Of a stretch of 21,453 bases of DNA, positions 9,350 to 18,568 are shown one piece after another. Positions within the stretch are counted from its first letter, which is position 1; every line of letters begins with the position of its first letter. Below the pieces are notes generated by a model, which did not search any database, had not been told where the DNA came from, and was given only the letters and a program-made list of their open reading frames with translations. The translations under genes and the position numbers were made by a program. Origin of the DNA: Paramacrobiotus richtersi (Eukaryota; Tardigrada; Eutardigrada; Parachela; Macrobiotidae); contig JAQGAU010001097.1 in the NCBI GenBank assembly GCA_034698045.1, forward strand, positions 1-21,453, given 5' to 3'.

Positions 9350-9909
9350 TAGAACAGTGAATGAAATCGGCCACCACGGTCTATCCTGTGCAATTAACAA
9401 GGGAACGTGGCCACGCCATTGTGAGATAAACAAGATTGTGGAACCAGCTTTTAAATCAGCAGGTTACCCGTGTCAACTAGAACCTAACGGTTTGGCCAGA
9501 AATGATGGAAAAAGACCAGACGGCCGGACGTTAGTGCCGGTTGTTAACGGCCAGTACATTGTTTGGGATGCCACGTGTTCGTGTACAGTAGCGTCTTCGT
9601 ATGTGGAGCATTCAGCAAGAAAGCGGGATGGGCAGCATTGCGCGCGGATGCCCGAAAGAGATTACACTATACCGCTTTGTCAAACCAGTAAAAGTTTTAT
9701 CCTATCGCCTGCGAGACGCTGGGTGTTTTTAGCGATTCGACGAAAGAACTTTTTTAATTTCTAGGTCGAAAACTCTTTGTAAGATCAGGCGACCCGCGCT
9801 CAGGATCATTTTTAAAACAGCGTTTTTCTGTTGCTAATGTTAAGGGCAATGCGGCCGCAGTTTTGGGTGTGATGCCTAGTGTTACGGCGCGGGTAGATCG
9901 GATGTTTTA
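9350..9909 (+). mobile_element. Broken retroelement polyprotein C-terminal fragment
   Basis: The frame entered before 9350 reads GHHGLSCAINKGTWPRHCEI, then AGYPCQLEPNGLARNDGKRP, DGRTLVPV and IVWDATCSCTVASSYVEHSA. A second frame from 9713 reads ETLGVFSDSTKELF, stop, FLGRKLFVRSGDPRSGSFLK, then QRFSVANVKGNAAAVLG, ending in TAA at about 9909. From memory, the series HGLSC, RH..IN, DGKRPDG, VWDAT, ETLG, GD.R....L.QR.S.A...GNA is that of the region after the reverse transcriptase in polyproteins predicted in many invertebrate genomes; the RPD...WD.T pattern suggests a nuclease-like fold. At least one frameshift (between about 9660 and 9713) and an in-frame TAA mean it is dead. Element ends and a target-site duplication were not identified. 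Confidence 0.75.
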
Positions 9910-10079
9910 ATAATCAGTGTTTCGAGACATATAGTACATCTGTGCGCTAGCGTTGTTACAGAGAAAGGAATAAGCACTGGGGATGAACAGACCTCAAACA
10001 ACGGCGATCTGTGCGAGAATAATGCTCGCGCATCGTGTCCAAACGGGACGCTTTATGTCGGGGAGCCGTAAACATGTAT

Positions 10080-10390
10080 AAAGTTAATCTTGGGTTCAAA
10101 GCTAAGAAACCGTTAACCGACATAATCAATAAACACGCAGATCTTGACTTACACAACCGGCTTATGCAGATGGATTTGACAGACTCTTAGTCTTCAAGCG
10201 ATCGATGTTACCTGCAAAATTCCAGCTGACGTAATGCGGTGACCTGAATGTAAACCACATTTCCTACAGTACCGACTGGCGAGCTGTCTGTATGATGTGT
10301 ACTTCCTGGGCCCAAGCAAACTAATTAAACTGGTGCGTCGAGCTTAGTTTCATACGGAGCTGGAGTGCACCTTAAGGTAGCACAGTACAA
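10080..10390 (+). repeat. Duplicated upstream module of subfamily A, copy before member 4
   Basis: Same module as before members 3, 6 and 7. Anchors here are AATCAATAAACACGCAGATC, GGCTTATGCAG, CGATCGATG, GCAAAATTCCAGCTGA, ATTTCCTACAGTA and GTCGAGCTTAGTTTCATACG. The homology to the copy before member 3 continues to the ATG apart from the 178-bp insertion there. Confidence 0.7.
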
Positions 10391-10693
10391 CTGTGTAGTA
10401 CACGGCTCAGCATAGATCATGGCCTTTGTGATGATTACAACTGCGTATATATATTATTGATCAATCTAACAGGTTAGGCTCCTTTTACGCGACGACCGTT
10501 TGCCAATAGACCTTCCGGAGGGCGATGATGCCAGTCATCTTTCGGCAAGTCTGGGGCATATCAAAAGGGAGTTTCATATGTTTCACGACAACCCGTGTGG
10601 ACCTTGTCAGACTTTCACAGTGCGCTACTCTAATCTGTTCATCCGTTTAAAAAGCAGTGGATCTGTGGATTTGTAAGGACAATTCGGTACAAA
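10391..10693. other. Promoter-proximal flank of member 4
   Basis: No gene. Includes GTCTGGGGCATATCAA, shared with the member 3 flank, and the 13-mer at 10622. Confidence 0.5.
10622..10634 (+). promoter_or_regulatory. Conserved promoter 13-mer of member 4
   Basis: GCGCTACTCTAAT starts 72 bases before the ATG; here the longer word AGTGCGCTACTCTAATCT is shared with member 6. Confidence 0.55.
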
Positions 10694-11658
10694 ATGGCCA
10701 TCATAACTGCATGGATACTTCGCCAGATAGGTCAACTACAGATCGCTTTAGCGGGGATAGTTTTACTGCTCAATTCGATCCGTAAGTGATGACCGCGGTC
10801 TGCTTGAAAATAATTAATAGGTAATAAAAACTGGCTAGTTGTAGAAAACACAGCGACATTTCTTGTAATACATATTGCATTACTTGCATCGTTTTCTTAT
10901 GCTACAAAAAGTAACTTGAGTGTTCGAAATGTACAACCTGCATGAATACAGACACTGACCAACAATATTTCACCATATTTGCAGTAATTCACTCGCTGGA
11001 TGATTCATCTATTTCCCTACTCAGATGCATGCTGCTGCATCTTTACAATGCAATCACTCCCACCCTGATGATACTCTACGGACGGCGATGCTGCACTCTA
11101 GCCGGGAATATCGGTATGATGTTCAAACGGGGTAAATCTGCGGCGTCACCAGCGACGGTCCGATCGATAGTGTGGTTGGTTATCACCGGTGTGCTCTGCG
11201 CCTTGCTTATTCTGACTGGGGAAATTGGGAATGATTCAGCATCACAATACCGGCTAGTTGGGGATTTCCGCAGCATTCCGTCGTACGTACAGAACATGAT
11301 GAACAGCTCCCGTCAACGCATCAGTCCACAAGTCGAAGAAACAATCTGGACCAAAGCTAGCATAGATCTGTTGTACGATGCGTACCGTATCAGCGCCGCA
11401 TGGCTGATGATACTGCCCATTGTCCTGATTGCGTGGATTCTAAAGAAGCTGGATAATGACGTGAGAGGCATTGTTGACTCCAGTGATGCTGAGCAAGAAG
11501 ACTTGGCATTCAGTAATGACATGTTTGGAAAAGGTCTGGGAGGTTTTCTACTCCGCGGTCTAGTGAAGTTGCTGTTTGTTGGAATCCTTTCGTGCTTGTT
11601 ATACTGGCTGCCATTCGAGGTTACGGTTCACTGCATGCTATATTCGTTTTGGTTGTGA
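10694..11658 (+). CDS. Array member 4 (subfamily A), frameshifted before the last segment
   Basis: The predicted gene is join(10694..10781, 10985..11658), 253 residues. Exon 1 encodes MAIITAWILRQIGQLQIALA and the rest of segment 1, then C before GTAAGT; the 203-bp intron ends ATTTGCAG. Exon 2 begins LIHSLDDSSISLL and has CCTLAGN, GNDS (a sequon), YRLVGDFRSIPSYVQNMM, DSSDAEQEDLAFSNDMFGKG and segment 5. It closely parallels member 3 until FEVTVH. There, around 11627-11631, CACTG stands where member 3 has CCAATG, a one-base loss. The frame then ends CMLYSFWL at 11658, so segment 6 and the tail are lost or rewritten. The member 3-like frame continues as MGMATLGVF and then hits a stop near 11728. 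Either this is a decaying copy or a truncated protein. A sequencing error at one base is also possible, but the second, later length change argues for real decay. Confidence 0.75.
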
Positions 11659-12899
11659 TGGGAATGGCTACTCTCGGCGTTTTCCGTACAACCCCTGCCA
11701 AAGCGAAAACATGCAGCTGTACCTCGTAGACGCTCTTACATGCCTGTGGAATAATAATCAGACTGCGCCTGCCCATATTTGCGAGGTTATTTACCGTTCG
11801 CAGATGAGAAAAAGCCTTCAATATCCCCGATTTTTTTCGCTTGTTTATCTTATTACTTTAAGTGAGGGTTGGACCAGTATGGTTGTTTTGCGGAATTCTG
11901 CAGGGTACTAAAAGCCAAACATCCACTCCATATGAAACCGTTGGGTAGCTTCCGGCGGTTTTAGAGTTGCTCTTCTTTATGATTTGAGGATTATCAATGC
12001 TTTTTCAAGCCCGAATCCCCGATACAAATCTTTTAAGATAAGAGATTGATTATGTTCTTTTGGCGTTTATATTGTAGTTCCTAGTTACTATGTTTTGTTC
12101 TCTATTTAATCACATCAAAATGTCATTCTGTTTCTTCTCTATTATTTTTAATGATAGGTATAATGGTTTAGCCGTTATATCGACGCAGAAATGTTCTTGT
12201 CACACGGATCTTCTACGAAGACAAAACATTGTAATTTCTCGCATTGCAGTTAATAACTGCTGACTGAACAGCAGATTTAGATTAGAGCACGGTTTTACTC
12301 GTCTCAATCATTACGCTACAAACAGGGCTGCATGAAATCTATTTATATGATGGTTAGTTACCTCGTAAAGATTATCGTTCCCGAAATAACTGCAGCACCA
12401 CATTTAGCTGGTACCGGACCGAACATGAACAGTGTTCTCAATACGTTTCTAAACGAGATGCCGTAGTTCATACTGCGGACGTACATAGTACAGAAGGATC
12501 TATGAGGCTGATCAAGACTGTTATTTCGGATTCAAATAACGCAGGCGTAGTCCAACCGTCGCTGCGTAAACCGTATCTCAAATTGGCACGTACCAGCACT
12601 CATATAGTACAAGTGAGTACAAGGCAGTCCCATGTCAGAGAAAGCGTGTTTTAATCACACCGCGGTTCTCGACATTAATTGTGATTTGCCAGTTGTAGCA
12701 GTGAGTGTGTTGTGCTTAGTTGTTGACTGTGAAGCGCCCGTCTTTTATCGATCTTATGGCTTAACAGGAAGCAACAGAATATTATGTACATGTGCGTTGC
12801 AACCGGGTGATGGAATGCTAACTGCCGCATAATATGCCAGTAAATTTGTCTCTTGCTTCCGGTGCCGTACTCACTACTCACAAAGCTACCTGCTGGGCA
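11659..12899. other. 3' flank of member 4 and spacer before member 5
   Basis: The first 200 bases include the abandoned tail frame of member 4 and sequence matching the 3' flank of member 3 (CTTCAATATCCCCGAT). Bases about 12140-12300 (TTCTTGTCACAC, then CGCATTGCAGTTAATAACTG, then AGAGCACGG) correspond to about 17355-17470 after member 6. From 12300 to 12899 I see nothing recognisable; the 66-codon frame at 12632 has no motif. Confidence 0.5.
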
Positions 12900-12922
12900 G
12901 CGCTATTCGAATTAGCCTACAT
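12900..12922 (+). promoter_or_regulatory. Conserved promoter motif of member 5
   Basis: GCGCTATTCGAAT (12900-12912) then TAGCCTACAT lies 71 bases before the ATG. It matches member 2 in its own subfamily and differs from the A-subfamily 13-mer at two positions, linking the promoters of the two subfamilies. Confidence 0.55.
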
Positions 12923-12970
12923 TTTCTGTAGACACTTTTCTGAAGACCTGCCAGCGCTGAATTGTTCGGA

Positions 12971-14114
12971 ATGGACGCAGTAACGACATGGATTCTCACC
13001 GTGATAGGTCGTCTGCACCTCGTAGTAGCAGTTTTGCTGTTACTTTTGAATACAGTGCGTAAGTGATTGGTAACTACCGTAACGGTGCCATTTTTTTGGT
13101 CGCACAGAGTTTGTGTATATCGGTACTTTGCTATGTGAGGAGGGATAAGAATGAAAAACATCATTCAAGTTAAAATAAATGAGAATTTCGATCGGGGACT
13201 GGACTTGGCACTTTGTGTCGTCGTCTGAGTTTTACAACTTTTTATAATCATGAATACCGAAACTGCACCCACTGGCCAATTAACTCCGAAGCTGCTGTTC
13301 ACTGTATGATCACTATATGACGCAGCTGCGTTTACTTACAGTCATCCACGTATCGTATGGTTCGTCCACTTCCTATCTTGTTTACATCTGTCTGCATCTC
13401 TTCAACACCATCACCCCATGTCTAATGTGGCTGTACGGACAAGCCTGCTGCAGTCTAGCCAGAATGATCAGGCATGCCGGAGTCCCGTTACCCGTGTTTG
13501 CGCAACTAATCCTCTGGTTACTGGTCAACGGTGTGTGGATTTCCTTCGTTATTGTACTCGGTGACGTGGGGAAGGAAACATCTGACTACCGTGTAATCAC
13601 GGATTTCCGCACCCTTCCCGAACATCTCTACCACACAGTGGGCTGTCCTGGAGGCGGTGGGGAAAACGGCAGCCGGCACAGTGAGCCAAACGTCAGAGGC
13701 ATACAGGCGCTAATGTACCTGGCCTATGGTATTAGTGCTCCGTGGGTGCTGCTGCTGCCTTTTGTCCTGATTGCCTGGATTGCAGGGACATATGCAGGGA
13801 TGAGAGTAAAAACGTTGGCGAAGAAGGATGGTGGCAAGCCATTCTTCAGTTTTGACAAAGACATGTTTGGAAAAGGGTTGGCGGGGGTAGCGCTACGAGG
13901 ACTGATGAACGGCGTTGTTGTGATGACAGTTTCGTTTCTGCTGTACTGGCTACCTTTCAAGCTCTCACTGGCGATCAATGTTTTCTGTTCTCTTGTTGAG
14001 ATGGGAATAGTGACGTTAATCTTAGCCGTGCTCAACGGAATACTAACCAAAGTAGAAGAACCAACCAAAGAAGGAGAATCAACCAAAGTTACCAAGACGT
14101 CCTCGTCACAGTGA
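12971..14114 (+). CDS. Array member 5 (subfamily B): six-segment membrane protein
   Basis: The predicted gene is join(12971..13058, 13342..14114), 286 residues. Exon 1 encodes MDAVTTWILTVIGRLHLVVA and the rest of segment 1; it ends C before GTAAGT. The intron, at 283 bp the longest in the array, ends TTACTTACAG. Exon 2 begins LIHVSYGSSTSYLVYI, then LFNTITP and YGQACCSLARMI. The GNES sequon of most members is GKET here, but ENGS further along the same loop is a new possible sequon. VITDFRTLPEHLY follows GKET. DKDMFGKGLAGVALRGLMNG precedes segment 5 (SFLLYWLPFKLSL). The tail has repeated TK words (TKVEEPTKEGESTKVTK), from a short internal repeat of ACCAAAG in the DNA. Exon 1 and promoter are closest to member 2. 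A possible polyadenylation signal AATAAA lies at 14400-14405. The family is unrecognised. Confidence 0.87.
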
Positions 14115-14601
14115 CTGTATATGTTTTCTGCCGCGTAAACTGGCACCTGATTTTGACATGTTCAGATCATCGTTCGAAGTCCGTTTGACTCCTTGACTTT
14201 TCCGTTTATCAGTAGAAGTCCGTTTGCATGTTGTTGATTAAAATTACCTATGAACTTGAATTTCAGCTTGATATTTTGTAATTTTCCCACTTTTGTTTGA
14301 CTATTTCCATGAGGAGCAAAAACTGTATATCGACATGCAACATAAAGCGATTTTGTATTAAACTATTCTCCCCACAAGATATTCTTCTGTTTGAAAATGA
14401 ATAAAGTTGAAATATGTTAATCGATTCGAGCTTGACGCTTCCAGCATCACTACTCCACGTGCGTATCACATGTCGCGGTGTACTCGTATAGTACAGTAAA
14501 AGGCAGAACGTCGCTAACAAGTGCAATCCAGGCATGCGGAAAACCCATTACTCTACCTGTAGCATAAGTTTTACTAGCGCGCTGCAGATGGCCCGAGCAA
14601 A
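14115..14601. other. 3' flank of member 5
   Basis: Loosely similar to the 3' flank of member 2 in the first 120 bases. It contains AATAAA at 14400-14405, 286 bases after the stop, as a candidate polyadenylation signal. The 90-codon minus-strand frame here has no motif. Confidence 0.45.
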
Positions 14602-14718
14602 ATAGCAAAGTAGCGCACCTTTGGAATCTGGAATAACATACTGCAGTATGTTATTCCAGATTCCAAAGGTCCGCTACCTTGCGCTACTTTATCCTGTAGC
14701 TACAGCTGTATCTACAGG
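14602..14718. repeat. Perfect 54-bp palindrome with extended imperfect arms
   Basis: Bases 14617-14643 are the exact reverse complement of 14644-14670, with no loop; the centre is CTG/CAG at 14643/14644. Beyond these, 14602-14616 and 14671-14691 also pair imperfectly (AAAGTAGCG opposite copies of CGCTAC). A second near-perfect 26-bp palindrome, one mismatched pair, lies at 14693-14718 (CCTGTAGCTACAG, then its near-complement). The block resembles a fold-back element or recent inverted duplication in the spacer between members 5 and 6. It could also be an assembly artefact, since snap-back palindromes form easily. Confidence 0.85.
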
Positions 14719-15037
14719 AATCACTTACAGTCACTAGATACAGTTTTACAGTCTTCGCATAGTCGAAGAAAAGCCACCTCCAGGCTCCAGTAGTAAGTGC
14801 AGATTTCATAGAAAGTATTTGTGTTGATAACAAGGTCTACAAAAAATTCCCGGTTAATTTATTACAAAATGTCGAAAAAGTGGGGCAATGTGGCGTTATC
14901 GGTCTGTAGTTCTAACAACCACTCATTTACATATCTCTTATTCTTGCGACTCTGGACTGCTATGTTTTAGCACGTTTTTTGAATATTCAGTCATCAGTAT
15001 GCCATGGCAAACACTTGCACTGTCATGACGGTTGATT
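14719..15037. other. Spacer without recognised gene
   Basis: No open frame with a motif, no repeat anchors other than the palindromes just upstream. Confidence 0.5.
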
Positions 15038-15340
15038 GGGTCTCAAAGCTGGGAAAACGTAAACTGGATTAATCGATAAACACTCAGATTTCGACCTTGA
15101 CATTGTCAACCATTTATGCAGATCAAATTAACAGCCGCTTGATGGTACACGATCGATCGCAGAAACAGACCCACAAAGTATTGTAAAGGTATCACCATCA
15201 ATCCATATTTCGTACAGTAGCAACCAAGCAGCTCTGTGAGATGCGGACTCTCTGGTACAAACTACAAACGTAAATTAAGCAAGAGTATGCCTCAGGCTTG
15301 GGTTTCGTACGGATCCGGGATGTACAGTGCAGTCTCAGGC
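15038..15340 (+). repeat. Duplicated upstream module of subfamily A, copy before member 6
   Basis: More diverged copy of the module before members 3, 4 and 7. Anchors are TCAAAGCTGGGAAAACGTAA, GATAAACACTCAGAT, TTTATGCAGATC, AACAGCCGCTTGATGG, TACAGTAGCAACC and GGCTTGGGTTTCGTACGGA. Confidence 0.6.
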
Positions 15341-15614
15341 ACCAAGTACACCCGTGTTGTCCACGGCACAGCGCAGCTACTTTTGTGAAGATTACAACGG
15401 CATGTTCAGCCGGCAAAACAACTTAGGCTCATTCCTTGCACGAACATAGTCATCGATCTTTAAAGAGCTGCGGAGCTACCCATCTTTCGGTAACTCTTGA
15501 GTCTGTCATCAGTTTATTATAATCTTGCGAGTGCCCTTTCGAAATTCTTAAGAATTCCCGGAGTGCGCTACTCTAATCTCGTATAGGTCTTGGATTTGCA
15601 AGCCGTAGTTCAAA
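15341..15614. other. Promoter-proximal flank of member 6
   Basis: No gene. Collinear with the flanks of members 3 and 4 through CATCGATCTTT near 15451 and the 13-mer at 15565. Confidence 0.5.
15565..15577 (+). promoter_or_regulatory. Conserved promoter 13-mer of member 6
   Basis: GCGCTACTCTAAT starts 50 bases before the ATG, the shortest spacing among the five promoters that carry it. Confidence 0.55.
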
Positions 15615-16706
15615 ATGCCTATCGTAGCTACGTGGATACTTACCCAGATGGGTCGTCTGCAAGTCATTTTGGCGGGAGTAGTTCTACTGTTCAGTTCCAT
15701 CCGTGAGTAATTTATCAGTGAAGGATACCCAAATAAACTAATTTAATAAAAAGCTTATAATGTTTATGTAACGGTATATTCACATTTCCCATAATTATTG
15801 TATTATTCATCTCGGTTTTATATGAAGCAGGCGGAAATTCACATTTCCATGTCTTTGTGAATTCAAATTTGAATTCGGCCTATCGATTTTTCAGTAATTC
15901 ACGAAGAGCATCATTCCTCCGCTTCACCGCTCGTCTACATGCTGCTGCATCTTTACAACACAGTCACTCCCGTTCTAATGCTCTTCTACGGTCGGAGATG
16001 CTGCACTCTAGCCCGGGATCTCGGCATCGTTTTGCAACGAGATAAACTTGCCGCATCACTAGCGTCTTTCCGATCGATATTGCGGCTGGTTATCACCGGT
16101 GTGCTGTGCTCCTTCCTTATTCTATCCGGTGGAATGGGAAACGAATCAACATCATCATACCGGCTGGTCGGGGATTTCCGCAGCATCCCCGCATACCTGC
16201 AGAACATGATGAACAGTTCCCGTAAACACAGCCCACAAGGAGAAGAAACCACCTGGATTATAGCTATCAAGAAACTGCTGTACGATGCTTACGGCATGAG
16301 CGCCGCATGGCTGATGATACTGCCCGTTGTGCTGTTTGTTTTGATGGTGAAGAAATTGATGGATGATGACATAAAAGCCCACAGAGCCAGGATCAGTCGC
16401 GACTTTGGTGGCAGTGACTCTGATGACTCTGACTCTGAGCAGGATGGCCTGACTTCAAGCATCGACATGTTTGGAAAAGGTCTAGGAGGTTATCTGCTCC
16501 GGGGTTTCACGAAGTTGCTCTTTGTCGGTGTGGTCTCGTTTCTGCTGTATTGGGTACCGCTTGAGGTTTCGTTTGCGCTACAGGCCATATTCGTTCTGAT
16601 TTTGATGGGATGTACAGCGTTGTTCGGCTTCTTCAATCCACCGGCCAAAGCCAAGACACCTGTACCCCGTAAAAGCCCTCGCTGCGCCATAGCTGTGAAA
16701 AAATAG
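15615..16706 (+). CDS. Array member 6 (subfamily A): six-segment membrane protein
   Basis: The predicted gene is join(15615..15702, 15895..16706), 299 residues, the longest of the array. Exon 1 encodes MPIVATWILTQMGRLQVILA and the rest of segment 1; it ends C before GTGAGT, the only non-GTAAGT donor. The 192-bp intron ends GATTTTTCAG. Exon 2 begins LIHEEHHSSASPLVYMLLHL, then RRCCTLARDLG, GNES (sequon), YRLVGDFRSIPAYLQNMMNS, segment 4, an expanded loop, DMFGKGLGGYLLRG, segments 5 and 6, and a basic tail ending AVKK. The loop after segment 4 is longer than in members 3 and 4 and contains SDSDDSDSEQDG, a run of serine and aspartate that would suit casein-kinase-2 phosphorylation on the cytoplasmic side. 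Overlapping AATAAATAAA at 16829-16838 is a candidate polyadenylation signal. Function is unknown. Confidence 0.88.
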
Positions 16707-17460
16707 TCATACTTAGCCTGCGTACACTTGCGGTGGTTCTGACGTTCAGGAGTCAAAAGAAAACAATAATTTTGCGAAATCCCTAATTTCTTTTGCTTGG
16801 TCTTTATAATTTACGTAACAAAAAGATTAATAAATAAAAAAAGGAGTGAGAGATGTTTGAGGGGTAACTTATTCTCTTAAATTGCTGAATATGTAATTTT
16901 CTTCTTCTACAAGCTTAATTTAAATGATTAGCTTTGTTACTTTTAATATTTCATCGACAAATACTTTATGAATATTGTAAAAACATTTGAAAATGAAAAG
17001 GCTATATGAATACCTGTTGTCGGTGAATGAGGTAATCGCTGGCCCAGTATGAGTGGTTTGCGTAGTTTTGCGAGGTATAGCATAAAATATTCCATGCTGA
17101 GCATTTTCTCTTTATACCTTCGCTCGTTACGTCGCTTTCGGTGTTCTCATGCGTGTATGTCACACCATGCATGATATGCTTTTTCAACCATACAAATCTT
17201 CGAGTTTGCTTTAATGAGCGGTTTTTGTCCTGTTGATGTTGATGTCGCATTTCCTACTGTATCCTCCATCAAAATCCATCGCCGTAATGACATTCATGTT
17301 TCCTCCCTACCTTGTAAATGACATGTATACGTTGTTTTAAACGTTTTATTGATGCAAAAGTTTTCTTGTCACACTGTTGTCCTATAACTCAAAATTATTA
17401 TGTTCAAGTCTCGCGTTGCTGTTAGTAATTGCTGAATAAATACAAACAGTGGTTAACAGA
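16707..17460. other. 3' flank of member 6
   Basis: Contains AATAAATAAA at 16829-16838, about 125 bases after the stop. Bases about 17355-17470 correspond to about 12190-12300 after member 4 (shared TTCTTGTCACAC and AGAGCAC words). The minus-strand 82-codon frame at 17002-17250 has no motif. No gene is called. Confidence 0.5.
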
Positions 17461-17525
17461 GCACAACCGTAAATCGAAATAATCAATAGACACCCAGGTC
17501 TCGACTTCGACCACTGGCTCATGCA
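17461..17525 (+). repeat. Left part of the upstream module of member 7
   Basis: CACAACCGTAAATCGAAATA, ATCAATAGACACCCAGGTC and CACTGGCTCATGCA match the start of the subfamily A upstream module. It is interrupted after ATGCA (17521-17525) and resumes after ATGCA at 18360-18364, which marks the retrotransposon insertion. Confidence 0.7.
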
Positions 17526-18359
17526 CAACAACAACAAATTTATTTCTCTGGCCATTTCGGTCCAGCAGGTGCCATGCAACTTGCATGACATGGTTAAGAA
17601 AGAATCCATACTACATATACCAAAGACTAAATGTTTAACAATATACAGACCAAACCATAAACCACAGTCCGTGACAAAATTGCAGTTTCTAGATACACCA
17701 CAAAGGTCACTGGAAAGTAAATTAGTGCAAACAGACAGCCAACACACGTATTTATATACAGCATCGCCCTTTCATTCCATTAATTAGTGCATGCCTCCGT
17801 CGAGTATCAACCGTCATCGGTAGGCGTCCATTACGTCCTTCAATAGCCGCTGGATGAAATTACCAATGGCAAGAATGTCTCGATCCATGTCCGGGGTCCT
17901 GACTGCAGCATCCATGCATATCTTAACGTGGTCGAACAGGTCGGGAGGAGTAACTGTCAGCTTGTGCAAAAAGAGCTCGCGGGATGGTAAATGCAAAGGA
18001 CAGTGGAATACGGCATGAATCTCATCTTCCAGGACTTCACAATGCTGACAGATACGCTCAGCTCGATCCAAGTTCGCCCACCGCCCTGTCTCGATCCTCA
18101 GATAATGGCATCCGGCAAGCATTCGAATAATGGCACTGGTAAGGTGTCTGGGCAGGATATGGAGGTATGGCTCCCGCAGCGGTTTTGGATGTATGATGTA
18201 TCTGTAACATGAAAAACAGCTTCCCCCTCCCTAAGGCAGAACTATCGCTTACTCGACCCATGAGGTCATCCAAAAACCTTTTCCGCAGTTTGGCCATGAT
18301 GTCCAGCGTGGACATCGTGGCTAACTTTTGTTTAACGGCTGATGCGTCTGATGCGGCTG
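17526..18359 (-). mobile_element. 5'-truncated non-LTR retrotransposon insertion
   Basis: On the minus strand the frame reads LREPYLHILPRHLTSAIIRM, LAGCHYLRIETGRWANLDRA, ERICQHCEVLEDEIHAVFHC, P. This is the familiar C-terminal end of non-LTR reverse-transcriptase proteins, with a short-spaced C..C and EDE.H...HC motif. Upstream coding (KLRKRFLDDLMGRVSDSSAL, GRGKL) sits in another frame, so there is a frameshift near 18210-18220. The coding end is followed by about 290 bases of 3' sequence closing in a TTG-repeat tail at 17526-17540. Comparison with the uninterrupted module before members 3 and 6 shows that module sequence stops at ATGCA (17521-17525) and resumes at ATGCA (18360-18364), a 5-base candidate target-site duplication. 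Missing 5' sequence, a simple-repeat 3' tail and the flanking duplication are what target-primed insertion gives. Confidence 0.8.
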
Positions 18360-18560
18360 ATGCAAAAGAAGTTAATAGCCGCTTAATCGCTAAACGATCG
18401 ATAGTAATCTGTTCTGCAAAATCCAGTGCTGACATAATACGGCTACCGAAATGTAAACCAGATTTCCTACAGTAGCGCCTGATGAGGTCTGTGTGATGCA
18501 TACTTTCTGGACTAACGCCAATTAATTAACCACGTGTCTCGAGCTTTGTTCGTACGGAAC
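18360..18560 (+). repeat. Right part of the upstream module of member 7
   Basis: TTAATAGCCGCTTAATCG, ACGATCGATAGTA, GCAAAATCCAGTGCTGA, ATTTCCTACAGTAGCG and GTGTCTCGAGCTTTG continue the module of members 3, 4 and 6. The homology then stops at about 18560 and jumps straight to exon 2 sequence. Confidence 0.7.
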
Positions 18561-18568
18561 TATTCACG

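Noticed and set aside
13724..14146. 140-codon minus-strand frame opposite member 5
   Set aside because: Antisense shadow of the conserved exon; similar antisense frames occur opposite members 2, 3, 4 and 6 for the same reason.
18209..18475. Plus-strand open frame over the retrotransposon and module
   Set aside because: It crosses the insertion boundary and is opposite the recognisable reverse-transcriptase frame.
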